A stretch of 64,000 bases of DNA from Candidatus Vallotia laricis. GTDB lineage: Bacteria; Pseudomonadota; Gammaproteobacteria; Burkholderiales; Burkholderiaceae. The notes below the pieces were generated by a model. The model was not told where the DNA came from, did no database searches, and worked only from the letters and a program-made list of their open reading frames with translations. The DNA is taken from the NCBI RefSeq assembly GCF_020541325.1, contig NZ_CP047399.1:310001-374000 (forward strand), written 5' to 3'. This document shows positions 43,170 through 54,021 of the stretch, piece by piece. How positions within the stretch are numbered: position 1 is the first letter of the stretch; every line of letters starts with the position of its first letter. The position numbers were made by a program, and so were the translations under genes.

Positions 43170-44111
43170 ATGATCTATAGCATGACAGGCTATGCTAGCG
43201 TGACACGAGAATTACTTATCAATGGAGCGTTTGGGATCAGTGGAAGCACCTATACTGCCAGTATATCAGTAGAGTTGCGCAGCGTAAATTCTCGATTTCT
43301 CGACCTCAATTTTCGTATGCCTGAAGAGGTCCGCACATGCGAGCCTATCTTACGAGACATGCTAACTAACTGTCTCTCGCGAGGCAAGATCGATTTTCGA
43401 GTTCACATACAAAGTAGCGAGTCTGTATCGATAACTAAGTCGCTTAATCGCGGTGCACTGTTGCAACTAGCGGCACTAGAATGCTCAGTGCTGGATGTGT
43501 TCCCCCAAGCGAGTAGCCTGCATATTAGTGAAATTTTGCGTTGGCCCGGCGTTATTTCCGATAGCGGCCCATCAACAGCATCGCTACGCGATACGGTACT
43601 AGATTGTAGTAAGCAGGCCTTAAATGAACTAGTTATCGCACGTGGACGCGAGGGAAGGAAACTAGCTGCAATGCTATTGGTTAATATAACCAAGATGGAA
43701 GAAATTGTTATCCGTATTACACCATTGGTGCCTGATCTGGTTGCACGTTATCAGCAAAAGATTATTGAGAGATTGCAGGCTGCACTTGGTATAGCGGCGT
43801 CGGATAGCCCCCAACAACTCGTATCGCATGAGGAAATTATCGAACGGCTCCGTCAAGAAGTCACAATATATGGAATCCGTATCGATATCGCTGAGGAGAT
43901 ATCTCGGTTAGGTGCGCATTTAACCGAGACTCGTCATATGATTGACAGGGGCGGCCTGGTTGGCAAGCGACTCGATTTTATGATGCAGGAACTGAATCGA
44001 GAAGCAAATACTCTGGGGGCTAAAGCTGTTATAAAAGAATTAGCCGATGCATCTATGATGCTAAAGCTATTAATCGAACAGATGCGTGAGCAGGTTCAGA
44101 ATTTAGAATAG
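43170..44111 (+). CDS. yicC: YicC family endoribonuclease-like protein
   Basis: YicC-type proteins are now linked to RNA decay; the exact substrate here is unknown. The ATG at 43170 begins MIYSMTGYASVTRE, the family's start; a TTG 15 bases upstream is open but not conserved. The N-terminal YicC-N domain (SVELRSVNSRFLDLNFRMPE) and the C-terminal DUF1732 block (GGLVGKRLDFMMQELNREAN, then TLGAKA) are intact in 313 residues. It is nine bases upstream of gmk and forms an operon with it. Confidence 0.93.
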   Translation: MIYSMTGYASVTRELLINGAFGISGSTYTASISVELRSVNSRFLDLNFRMPEEVRTCEPILRDMLTNCLSRGKIDFRVHIQSSESVSITKSLNRGALLQLAALECSVLDVFPQASSLHISEILRWPGVISDSGPSTASLRDTVLDCSKQALNELVIARGREGRKLAAMLLVNITKMEEIVIRITPLVPDLVARYQQKIIERLQAALGIAASDSPQQLVSHEEIIERLRQEVTIYGIRIDIAEEISRLGAHLTETRHMIDRGGLVGKRLDFMMQELNREANTLGAKAVIKELADASMMLKLLIEQMREQVQNLE

Positions 44112-44120
44112 TCTGTTACG

Positions 44121-44774
44121 ATGGAAAAAAATCGAGATTTTTGTGCCGGAGAATATCCGGGTAATCTGTTTATGATAGTTGCACCGTCCGGCGCAGGTAA
44201 GTCGACATTAGTTAATGCGTTATTAGCCCTCGATCCTATGATCCAAAGGTCAGTATCGTACACTACGAGGCCTCAACGGCCAAATGAGGAGGATAACGCG
44301 CAATATCATTTCATATCATTGTCCAATTTCCAGGAACGCTATGATAAAGATGAGTTTCTCGAGTGCGCTCTAGTGCACGGCAATTACTATGGTACATCGC
44401 GCGCATGGATCGAAAGGCAAATGGAGGATGCGGCAGATGTTCTGCTGGAAATCGATTGGCAAGGTGCTCAGCAAGTGCGTAATAAGTTTCTAAACACGGT
44501 CGGCATTTTTATTTTGCCACCGTCACTTGATGCGCTAGAAGAGCGACTACATAATCGAGGGCAAGATGAGCAACACGTGATCGCGCGGCGGCTATTAGCC
44601 GCTAGAAGCGAGATGTCACATGCGTCAGAATTTGAGTACGTGTTGATCAATGAGACCTTCGATCGCGCATTGACTGAAATACAGAGCATAGTCACTTCAA
44701 GACGGCTATGTTTCGCAGCACAGCGAACACGCTACGAAAAGCTATTTGTTAGGTTAGGTATTTACGCTTCGTAG
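44121..44774 (+). CDS. gmk: Guanylate kinase (Gmk)
   Basis: Gmk phosphorylates GMP and dGMP to the diphosphates. The 217-residue enzyme has the P-loop [10 protein letters not shown] near residue 21, the GMP-binding [20 protein letters not shown] and the lid with [11 protein letters not shown]. Length and spacing to rpoZ (54 nt) are typical of the Burkholderia yicC-gmk-rpoZ order. Confidence 0.97.
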   Translation: MEKNRDFCAGEYPGNLFMIVAPSGAGKSTLVNALLALDPMIQRSVSYTTRPQRPNEEDNAQYHFISLSNFQERYDKDEFLECALVHGNYYGTSRAWIERQMEDAADVLLEIDWQGAQQVRNKFLNTVGIFILPPSLDALEERLHNRGQDEQHVIARRLLAARSEMSHASEFEYVLINETFDRALTEIQSIVTSRRLCFAAQRTRYEKLFVRLGIYAS

Positions 44775-44828
44775 ATATACGAGTAGCGCTGTATATATTA
44801 ATAACATTATAATGAAAAGGGATTTAAT

Positions 44829-45032
44829 ATGGCTCGCATTACAGTCGAAGACTGCCTAAAACATATCTCAAACCGATTCGAGCTTACGCTTGCAGCGACG
44901 TATCGCGCACGCCAACTTTCGCAGGGCCACATACCGAAAATCGAAAGCAAAGATAAGCCGACAGTACTGGCACTACGTGAGATTTCCGAAGCAAAAGTAG
45001 GCATTGAAATGCTGAAAAAAGTACCGGTTTAA
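44829..45032 (+). CDS. rpoZ: RNA polymerase omega subunit (RpoZ)
   Basis: Omega assists assembly of RNA polymerase by latching beta-prime. The 67-residue product begins [20 protein letters not shown] and contains ARQLSQGH and [10 protein letters not shown], all conserved. AAAGGGA precedes the ATG. The spoT/rel gene that normally follows cannot be recognised downstream. Confidence 0.96.
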   Translation: MARITVEDCLKHISNRFELTLAATYRARQLSQGHIPKIESKDKPTVLALREISEAKVGIEMLKKVPV

Positions 45033-46098
45033 TCGGTACACACGCCGCGAGTAGATTAGAGCTCAATAGTCCCAGATAGACAAATAAGTTTTGATTTTTT
45101 GGTGCATTTTTAAATTATAATTTGCATTAGCATATCGAATAATCTTCGACGCACCTGTGTCTACCTAGAAAGAGTTACTAGTCTATATCGCTGGACAGCG
45201 TAGATATAATAATGATTAAAATGTCGTCTGCATGCAGCTACTGCAGTACATCAAGTCATGTAAATATGTGTTTAGTTCTAAACCACTACACCTAAGCAGT
45301 TGCACAAGCACAACGTCATATCGATTGCAAAACTGACTAAAAATCTGGGATTTTATATGATTTGCTAAGATATATGTGTAAAGCTGAATTTTCCTTTACT
45401 ACAGATTCAGCTTGGCTAATATCGAAAAATCGCTTATTGAGGTCGCATCGGAATTCGAAACAAGATAGATTGCGTACTGGCCAATAATAAATTGCAACAA
45501 AAATATTGGCTGATATTAAGTTATAGAAGCGCATTGTCCTAGCACTCGCTAAGCAAAGCGTATATTGCTTAGAAGACGTAAGAGTATATGAAGGATACCT
45601 AAATTCACAGCTACCGACTGACACTAGAGAATAGGTCCTAGCATGTCAATCCATACGACTGATTGTTTTGTATTTAGTACATTTATTAGCGCAACTACGA
45701 TCGTTGAATAAATGCTACATAGACTATAGCGCACCTAGGTTTTAGTAAAAACACTTTTACATTTTTACTAGTGTAGTGCAGCTATATTATAGCTGCTGAT
45801 GTCAATACTATGCGTATAGTTACTTAGTAATCGGTTCCATATAGCGAGTGTAATCTAGGCGTATTTTCGAACTAATCTAGATGTAAGCGAATTAACTGCG
45901 ATCAGTGTCTATACAAAACACCATCATTATAGTGGTCACTCAAATATTAATGCCAATTACCAATTACCATACATAATAACTTTTCTACTTGCTTTTCTCA
46001 CGCGGGCTTTTTATTGATAGCTAAGCTCGTATAGCGCTTCATTTAAGCAGATTATACAAAGAATCAATAATTTTTAATTAAAAAATTTTTATAAAATA
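45033..46098. other. 1.07-kb non-coding stretch between rpoZ and tRNA-Arg
   Basis: The position is where spoT/rel lies in relatives, but the stretch is shorter than that gene and no (p)ppGpp synthetase motif was found. A 95-codon minus-strand frame at 45337-45624 lacks family features. Confidence 0.5.
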
Positions 46099-46175
46099 TG
46101 GCGCGGCTGGCAGGATTTGAACCCACGACCCCTTGGTTCGTAGCCAAGTACTCTATCCAACTGAGCTACAGCCGC
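46099..46175 (-). tRNA. tRNA-Arg(ACG)
   Basis: Acceptor GCGGCTG pairs with CAGCCGC, followed by G73 and encoded CCA. The anticodon loop in CTTGG-CTACGAA-CCAAG gives ACG, normally deaminated to ICG by TadA for CGU/CGC/CGA. The D-arm TAGCTCAGTTGGATAGAG is standard. Confidence 0.97.
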
Positions 46176-46934
46176 GCGAAAAACTAGAATTATAGCAATT
46201 TTTCTAAGGATGTGAGAAGAATATTAATATACTTTTTATGTACTGCTTGGATAAGCAAGCGCTGAACACTAACGATCAAGCGTTTCCTTATTAATATAAA
46301 ATCTCTATAAGTGGCACTTCATATAGTATACCTTGATTAACTATAAATATTTTTTATTCATAGTAAACGAGATATAAGACGATTCTCCTCGTCCAAAATT
46401 TTTACCAAGACAAAATGATACGATGCTAGAAAGTGGCTATTGCTTAAATATGAGGTAGTGTGAGATTGACCTTAAATGAACTAAGATCAATAGCGTAGCG
46501 CTAAGAATAGTGATGCTATTAATAAAGCATAGTGTTCGTGCAAGATCGACCGGAGTATCTGTTTTCTAAAAAGAAACGAATAAATAAGAATTATCGATAA
46601 AAGCAGTTGTTCGATATTAAAGCGAAATGCTAAAAAATTTTGTTTGCTAATGAGAGAAGCTAGACAATCTAGCAGATTTTTGATTTCTTAAATCGTAAAA
46701 GCTGCACATATAGACAAGTATCATTTAGTGTAAAACTTACAATATGTACTGTTTATGGAAGATCTAAATCAATTTAAAATCAGGTGCTGATCAGGTGCTG
46801 TAACAGCTTGTCATGGGCGAACTCTCAATCTTCATGAAACCTCAATCTATACGATATCTATGTTATTTTTTGTACAACCACAATTCTCATGCATTAGATA
46901 AATACATCTACGGGACATTGCGATAATCTATATG
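46176..46934. other. Non-coding stretch between tRNA-Arg and nth
   Basis: About 760 bases, AT-rich, with no gene or readable remnant. Confidence 0.55.
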
Positions 46935-47579
46935 CTATTGAGTGAAAATGCGCGCTTTACTTTCAAATTCGCAGAGTGTCTCAATCACACAATTCCGGCA
47001 TTTAGGCATCCGCGAGCGGCATACATATCGGCCATGCAAAAGTAGCCAGTGATGTGCATCATGCCGGAATTCGGCTGGCGTGAATTTTTCTAACGCTATT
47101 TCTACTGCCCGAACGTCCTTACCGGGTGCTAACCTAGTGCGGTTCGCAACACGGAAGATATGTGTATCGACCGCAATGACTGAATGCCCAAATATAGTAT
47201 TTAATATAACGTTCGCTGTTTTTCGGCCTACCCCGGGAAGGGCTTCGAGTTCTTCGCGATTATCTGGCACTTTTCCGTGGCATTTGTCCAACAAAATTCT
47301 GCAGGTCGAGATTATATGCTTAGATTTAACCCGATACAGTCCAATCCCCTTAATATGTTTCTCTATGCCCTCTTCGCCGAGCGCTAGAATATCTTTTGGT
47401 GTATTAGCGATTTGGAACATTTGAGACATTGCTTTATTAACGGAAACATCAGTCGCCTGAGCCGAAAGTATCACTGCAATGAGGAGTTCGAAAGATGTTG
47501 TATACTTCAGTTCTGTGGTCGGCTGAGGGTTCAGTTTTTGAAAAGTTTCGTAGAGTGCGCGGCGCTTATTGGCGTTCAT
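46935..47579 (-). CDS. nth: Endonuclease III (Nth)
   Basis: Nth removes oxidised pyrimidines and cuts the abasic strand in base-excision repair. The 214-residue protein has the helix-hairpin-helix with catalytic Lys (LPGVGRKTANVILNTI), the catalytic Asp in VDTHIFRVANR and the C-terminal [4Fe-4S] loop C-x6-C-x2-C-x5-C (CRSRMPKCRNCVIETLC). It lies 57 bases downstream of rsxB on the same strand, the Burkholderia order. Confidence 0.97.
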   Translation of the reverse strand: MNANKRRALYETFQKLNPQPTTELKYTTSFELLIAVILSAQATDVSVNKAMSQMFQIANTPKDILALGEEGIEKHIKGIGLYRVKSKHIISTCRILLDKCHGKVPDNREELEALPGVGRKTANVILNTIFGHSVIAVDTHIFRVANRTRLAPGKDVRAVEIALEKFTPAEFRHDAHHWLLLHGRYVCRSRMPKCRNCVIETLCEFESKARIFTQ

Positions 47580-47636
47580 AAAGATTCATCATTTTAGAAA
47601 AAGCCAGAGTGATGTGACTTATCCAGTAAATCTGCT

Positions 47637-48530
47637 CTACTTCTGTATGCTTTGAGAGGAGAGTGGTGGCTCCTCCTCCGATTGAACGAGACTATCTTCG
47701 TCTCTAACGCAACCTAGGCGCTGCCGGCGAGCTTCGATTAAGTCAATTTTCGCTTGTATAGCTGGGCTCAAATCTGATGTGTTACCGGGCACTATCCCCT
47801 GAGCAGCCAGTTCTTCCTTTTTCTTGCGGGTACGAGCCAGAGCCATCTTAATAATGGCTTTTTTCCGTGCAACGGCATGTTTTTTCGGCAACGCTATTGG
47901 CATGGTATCTAAAGATCTGGTTGAGATGGTGGTAGCTGATGGCAATGTATATTCTGAGGCTAATAGCGGCATTTGCGCGAGCATTGCACGACGAGCGGAA
48001 GCTCGATATTGCGCCTTATCTTGCTCTTTTATAAGCCGAATATTGCGCTGCTCGTGTCGACGTCGGGCCAATACGGCCTGCTGCGGGGACCATGCATCCC
48101 ATCCCGTAGCAATTGTGGTGACTGGAATCATTTCGATACAATTGACGGGACACGGAGAGACGCATAGATCGCAGCCGGTACACCAATCTAATAGCACCGT
48201 ATGTAGCTGCTTTGGAGCACCAACAATAGCATCAACCGGACATGCTTTCATACATAGCGTGCAGCCGATGCATAAGGTTTCATCAATTACCGCACGCAGT
48301 CGTACTCGCTCGACGCCGTTTATTGGGTTGAGCGGGATAATTGGCTTATTGAGCAGAGACGCTAGCCGTGCTACACCCTGTTGTCCTCCAGGTGGACACT
48401 GGTTATAGTTTGCTGTACCGTTTGCAATAGCATCTGCATAAGGTCGGCATCCGCCATAGCCACATTTAGTGCATTGGGTTTGAGGAAGTAGATCGTTAAT
48501 TTGATCCGAAAGCGATGGGGAGGCATTCAC
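47637..48530 (-). CDS. rsxB: RsxB/RnfB-type ferredoxin, stand-alone
   Basis: The protein has an N-terminal [4Fe-4S] domain CTKCGYGGCRPYADAIANG followed by CPPGG, then two ferredoxin clusters (CIGCTLCMKACPVDAI and CTGCDLCVSPCPVNCIEMIP), and a basic, alanine-rich C-terminal tail. It starts MNASPSLSDQINDLLPQTQC without the N-terminal membrane anchor of RnfB in full Rnf complexes, as in Burkholderia, where it occurs next to nth without other rnf genes. Its electron partner is unknown; a supply of electrons to the Nth cluster or a reductase has been suggested by context only. 297 residues. Confidence 0.93.
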   Translation of the reverse strand: MNASPSLSDQINDLLPQTQCTKCGYGGCRPYADAIANGTANYNQCPPGGQQGVARLASLLNKPIIPLNPINGVERVRLRAVIDETLCIGCTLCMKACPVDAIVGAPKQLHTVLLDWCTGCDLCVSPCPVNCIEMIPVTTIATGWDAWSPQQAVLARRRHEQRNIRLIKEQDKAQYRASARRAMLAQMPLLASEYTLPSATTISTRSLDTMPIALPKKHAVARKKAIIKMALARTRKKKEELAAQGIVPGNTSDLSPAIQAKIDLIEARRQRLGCVRDEDSLVQSEEEPPLSSQSIQK

Positions 48531-51044
48531 AGTGTAAAACCTGGCACGTCAGGGGGTATGACGAATATTTATCAATATGTAATTATTGCTTAATCTAGAA
48601 TCGGTGTCGAAGTTACTAACGTAATTTACCTGCATTTATATCCGTTTAGAGCAAGTACTGAGCGGGGAACACCGCACCTAAGGTGCTGGGATATTATTAT
48701 GTGGTAATACTAAATTAGCGCAGTTACTACATCATGCTTTGGATATAAGTTAATCAAAACCCTAAAAAACCTTAAAACGCAATGCGATGCATTCTCTCGG
48801 AAGAATTAGCAGACGGCTTTGTCTAACAAGTATGAGATCAAATTGCTTGTTATGCTAGGTCTATCCAACAGACGCCATGCTATTTCTTTCGGCATCGAAG
48901 AATAGTAACGAGTTCCAAAATAGGGGGCCACTAAAAAAATTAACACAAAGAAAGTGTGCGTTAAAGCTAAATAAACTGGTACTAGAATAATCTGATACAG
49001 ATGCTGTACCTCACTATAAGTGTAATTCTGTTATTACAGCACATATCTTAACGAGCCACAGGATTCATAAATATATACACATAAGCTAACATCGCACTAA
49101 AAATAGTCCGATTTTAGTGGGATTGCTTTATAAGCACTGCTTAGACCTATAACTCTTCGTCGTAAGCACTAATGTTCTGCGAGTAGTACTTCCATTTCGT
49201 GTTACACTGGGATTTTAAGAACTCTGATACAATCAAAGATGTTTTCACTATGTTGGTCATAAGCAGACTAGTGTGCTACATAGGAAATATGTTCTGCACT
49301 AAGAAGGTTTAGTGCGGCTGCAAGAGTGTTGTTACTGAGCTACTAAATAGCGCAGGTTTAGTCTGGCTTGCTAATATTGCACTTCTAGTACTAATTGATT
49401 AGTTTATATCATACTACGTAATATGTCTGAATTTCAAACTGGCTATAAGCGAGACTGCAGGTAAGTAATTGTACGGCCGATTTAGGTGAGGTTTAATCTC
49501 AGATAGCCCTCAGCATGCACTATTTACAGTATGGACTAAATAACATAGCTGTTAGCTATTCCGGTATAATTTTACGTGAACCAATCCAATACATAGTTAG
49601 AGCTATGTAAAAGTAATTGAATTAATTAGTATTAGGTGCTTGACTGATTTAATAATTCGATTCAATTCAACCTTCCTTATAAGAAAATCGCTATTTATTT
49701 TGTCGATTCAATAATCGTTATTAATTCTTTTGAAAAACAACGAGACTGAGTAGTCGTGTCTCTCGAACGTTAGATTAACCAAATTGCGCCGCAGAAAATC
49801 GTTACAAATCACTTAGTGAAATAACGTGCATATTCTTCGCAACAGATAAATTTAATTTTAAGGCTCTAATTCTTATCAGCTAAAAATTTGTACACGGTCT
49901 TTCCTGGATACACTATGTGCGCAGCAAAACAAATCTGCTATTAAATAAATCCCCGGCTAATTAGATAATTATCCGAATATAGATTCTATGCGGATACTTC
50001 GCCCAGTATCTCTCTAGAGTTTCTGATTCTGAAGCGATTTATTTTGTCTTAAAAAACTTCGAAATTAGCCTGACCTTAGCCTTTCCTATGAAGATACTCA
50101 GACCAGCGTGGTAGTTCACCTCGGATATCCGAAAATAGTTTGGTGGTAAACATGCTTGGTATATGCGATAGTGCTTATATCAAATGAAGCGCGTTGTTTA
50201 GCTAACAGGATTTATATTCTTTTTCGGCGTAGTACGTCATTAGGAAAATAGTGTGCACGACTTTTATGAGGGCTATGTTTTTATGTCGCCTCTGACGTAA
50301 ATTTGTCTAGCATTAGAATTATTTCTCGAGAATAAGATATGCGGAAATTACCGAGATGTAGGCTAATAGTACAGCCTAAAATCTTAGGTAGTACAGCGAT
50401 TCATAAAAGATAAATATAACACTCGACACAAGTGAGCTAAGAATTAGCGACCAGACCTGAGATGCTTACTTATTCGATCTCTAACGGTTACAGTATGCGT
50501 TTCTAACACATCGCTAATACCAGGAAAATAAGACTTGAATACCGGGGCACCTAATTGCTGAGACTCTCTATATAGGTGAGACACATACGATATTAATATT
50601 TAGGCGTCTAAAATCTAGATTTATTAGAATAAAATGGAATCACCTAGAAAAAAGCCAGTGCGCGATAGTACCGCTACACCTTAGTCTATGACTAAAGTTC
50701 AAGTTAACGACTTGATATCATGCTTTTCGGTCGGTTATCGATCCGGGCCGCACATTAATAGAATTATCCACACAACATGTATTGTAGATACTTCAGTGTG
50801 GGGAAATTATTATATAATTGCAACTAGAAAAATTTAGAAGTATTTCTGTAAACCAGTGCGTCATTGAAATTACATACACTGAATTAAAGCGTATTAATTT
50901 AAGCTAAGAGACGATTTATTTTCTGAGGGTTACTGAAATTTCATTCAGGATAATAAATGATATATATATCCAGTCATACGAATCTTAAGTGCACAAGGTG
51001 CCACAATCTGGTACTATTCTAGTATTTTATCGGGAGGCCTCTGC
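48531..51044. other. 2.5-kb gene desert
   Basis: No open frame of note and no readable remnant was found on either strand. A single perfect DnaA-box sequence (TTATCCACA, 50764-50772) has no companions. The right end must hold the helicase promoter. Confidence 0.55.
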
Positions 51045-52556
51045 TTGAGCGAATGCTCACATATGTCATCAGATCTAACTACCAGCTTGTATTCCGTTCA
51101 AACTGACACTCATATTTTTGATAATACTATTTCCGTGCCAACGGTGTTTCCGTTATTGTTCGACAAGTTCGGTTTTTCTGCGCCAATCATTCGGGCGGTA
51201 ATTGAACAAGGTTATACAAAACCAACTCCAATTCAGACGCAGGCTATCCCTGCGGTACTAGCTGGCTGCGATGTTATGGGTGCGGCGCAGACGGGTACAG
51301 GTAAAACAGCTAGCTTTTCGCTCCCGATTATTCAGCGCTTGTTACCGTTTGCTAGTATTAGTGCCTCTCCTGCTCGTCACCCGGTACGAGCGCTGATTTT
51401 GACGCCTACACGAGAGCTCGCAGATCAGGTGGCAACTAATATCTATGGATACGCTAAGTATACGTCGCTGCGTAGCACAGTTGTGTTTGGTGGCGTCGAC
51501 ATTAATCCACAAACAACTGAATTACGCCGTGGTATTGAGGTCTTGATTGCGACACCCGGTCGGCTGCTTGATCATGTACGACAAAAAAGCACGTCGTTAT
51601 CCCAGGTGCAGATACTCGTACTTGACGAAGCCGACCGAATGCTCGATATGGGCTTCTTACCAGATTTGCAACAGATCCTAAACTTGTTGCCTAGTGAAAG
51701 ACAGACGTTGCTATTTTCCGCGACATTTTCCACTGATATTAAGAAACTCGCAGCGACTTACTTACGCAATCCAGTTACGATTGAAGTAGCTCGCAGTAAT
51801 TCAGCGGCTGTAAACGTACGGCAAATCGTTTTCAAAGTATCGGAGCCTAATAAACGAGCTGCGATTGTACATCTGATCCATGAACGTGAACTCAAGCAAG
51901 TAATTGTTTTCTGCAACAGCAAGGTCGGAGCCAGCCGGCTTGCGAGGCAACTCGAGAGCGACGGCGTGGTAGCCACCGCAATTCATGGTGATCGTTCGCA
52001 AAGCGTTCGAATGCGGGCATTAGAAGCATTTAGGCGTGGTGAGATTAAGGTATTAGTTGCAACCGATGTAGCTGCTCGTGGTCTAGATATCGCAGAGTTG
52101 CCAGCTGTAATCAATTTCGATTTGCCATTTAATGCGGAAGACTATATTCATAGGATTGGGCGAACTGGTCGTGCTGGGGCATCCGGCGATGCACTATCAT
52201 TATGCAGTGAGAACGAGTGTAAGCAACTGACGGATATCGAAAAATTTATTAATCGGAAGTTAACTATCCAGCCACTCGAGTTAAACCAGCCAACATCTCG
52301 GAATCGATCGCATCATCCTGTTAATCTCGATGATCGACATCGCAATCGACACCTCTATGTTTCTAATCGGTCGCGCGCACCAATACCTGATGCTCAGCCA
52401 GTCGATGACTTCTTTACAAAGCCGTATGAGTCCTCATTTTTGCTCCGGCAAACTCCAGAACATGAGGAACAGAGCCAGGTACTCGATAAAAAGTTACCTA
52501 AGCAGAGATTAGCTGCCCTACTAGGCGGATGTGGTATGCCACGCCGGCGTTCTTGA
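51045..52556 (+). CDS. rhlE: DEAD-box RNA helicase, RhlE type
   Basis: RhlE-type helicases remodel RNA in ribosome assembly and RNA decay. I choose the TTG at 51045 because GGGAGG (51032-51037) lies seven bases upstream; an ATG at 51063 has no such site. The Q motif (GYTKPTPIQTQAIPAVL), Walker A AAQTGTGKTASF, PTRELADQ, the DEAD box (VLDEADRMLDMGF), SATFS, and the second RecA-domain motifs ATDVAARGLDIA and HRIGRTGRAG are complete. The C-terminal tail of about 100 residues is short compared with Burkholderia RhlE but keeps an arginine-rich stretch. 503 residues from the TTG. Confidence 0.93.
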   Translation: MSECSHMSSDLTTSLYSVQTDTHIFDNTISVPTVFPLLFDKFGFSAPIIRAVIEQGYTKPTPIQTQAIPAVLAGCDVMGAAQTGTGKTASFSLPIIQRLLPFASISASPARHPVRALILTPTRELADQVATNIYGYAKYTSLRSTVVFGGVDINPQTTELRRGIEVLIATPGRLLDHVRQKSTSLSQVQILVLDEADRMLDMGFLPDLQQILNLLPSERQTLLFSATFSTDIKKLAATYLRNPVTIEVARSNSAAVNVRQIVFKVSEPNKRAAIVHLIHERELKQVIVFCNSKVGASRLARQLESDGVVATAIHGDRSQSVRMRALEAFRRGEIKVLVATDVAARGLDIAELPAVINFDLPFNAEDYIHRIGRTGRAGASGDALSLCSENECKQLTDIEKFINRKLTIQPLELNQPTSRNRSHHPVNLDDRHRNRHLYVSNRSRAPIPDAQPVDDFFTKPYESSFLLRQTPEHEEQSQVLDKKLPKQRLAALLGGCGMPRRRS

Positions 52557-54021
52557 CGATGGGCGGTGGTGTTAAAAAACCTCAGAACCCTTTTAAGAAG
52601 GCATAAGCTTACGAAAATACCCAAGATATATACTTGACTAGGGATGGCTTAATGAGAGCCTAGGATGAAAACTCATCCAATAGCGCTTTAAGCCTCTGAT
52701 TGCTATAAACTAGTGGTTATATTTTATTTCTTTATGTTCCGCCCCATAAATTAGCAACTATAAATACGTATAAGTTATAGATTTCGAATGTCAAAGCATC
52801 GTTGCATATATTTTCCGCGGGTATAGTCTACATTTCCGTACTACGTAGTAGTATTCATTATTTATTACGGCGTATTAATGACAACTATCTAGGGCTACTA
52901 AACTAAGGGGCTATTAGAGCGCCTTATTAAGAAGTTACTCATCTTTTTTAGATAGCGGTTATCTAAAGATAAATATTCTATTTTTTATTCTTTCTCTCCG
53001 ATACCCAAATACTATATCCAAATACTGCATGCGCGTGCTTATTTATTGTGAAGTTTACCTTCAATGAATTCATATAGAAATTGATATTCTACATTAAACA
53101 TGCTTCTACAGCAGTGAATTAGTGATTTCTGCACTCGCGTCTATTCCGTACGGATAAATATATAATTCCTTATTAACTAAATGCGCACTTTCTGGTTATA
53201 CAGACGTGTTTTGCACGTAGTTTTAAAGAAATTAGTATATTTAAAGTGTGTATTGATAAGTTAGATACCATACTCTTAGTATCTTATATTTTATTTTTTA
53301 TATTTACTATGTAGTAAAAAACAAACTCCTTACTATTAAGTCTACTTATTATCCAGTGACATAGCAATCATTGATATAAATATCCACCAGATAAGTATAT
53401 CTATCTTGCTAAACTAGTTAGTCGTTACACCTCGGACTGCCGGGTTTTTAAAAAGTGGATATAAAAGTCTATCGATCCCGGAGTCAAGCGAATTTCGGAT
53501 GTCAAGCATAATTACTGAATTTATAGCGTTTATGTGCTTAAGTGGCTGTTATGTTGTTTCGTGGCATACATATGAATCTCCATCGCCGGAATGCAGCTAA
53601 CCTCTTAGGAGGTGTCACATTAGTTTAAATATCAAGAATTTTTGCTTAAGCCCAACTAGCATGCCTCAAATTTTGCTTGTTAACAGGCTTTCTTAAAATT
53701 TAACGAATCTATCATCTAGATCTAATACGAGCTGTCGATGTATATGTATGCATCGTTTTCCTTAAAACTACCTATAATAAACGAACCACAGTACTGAATT
53801 CTAAGATGTCTCTAATAATTAAAAATAACTACGTTATATGCCTATATTATCGATAACCTGTTGTCAAAATCCTATATTCAAGTGAGTAGTTATCAGTCAG
53901 CGGTGTTATATGATTTCTCGAGCATTAGGTAGTTGCTATAAATCAGTAGTGTAGCTATTTGCTGGGCTAAGCGTTATGGCAACGACAGCTAACAGCATTC
54001 TCCGTAAGGTAGAATACAGAT
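52557..54021. other. 1.47-kb non-coding stretch before dnaE
   Basis: No gene or readable remnant was found. It must carry the dnaE-msbA promoter at its right end. Confidence 0.5.

Noticed and set aside
45033-46098. spoT/rel pseudogene after rpoZ
   Set aside because: Expected by synteny, but no HD, synthetase, TGS or ACT motif could be read in any frame.
50764-50772. Perfect DnaA box TTATCCACA, possible replication origin
   Set aside because: Single site; one more at 26135-26143. One or two such 9-mers are expected by chance in 64 kb, and no dnaA, dnaN or box cluster is nearby.
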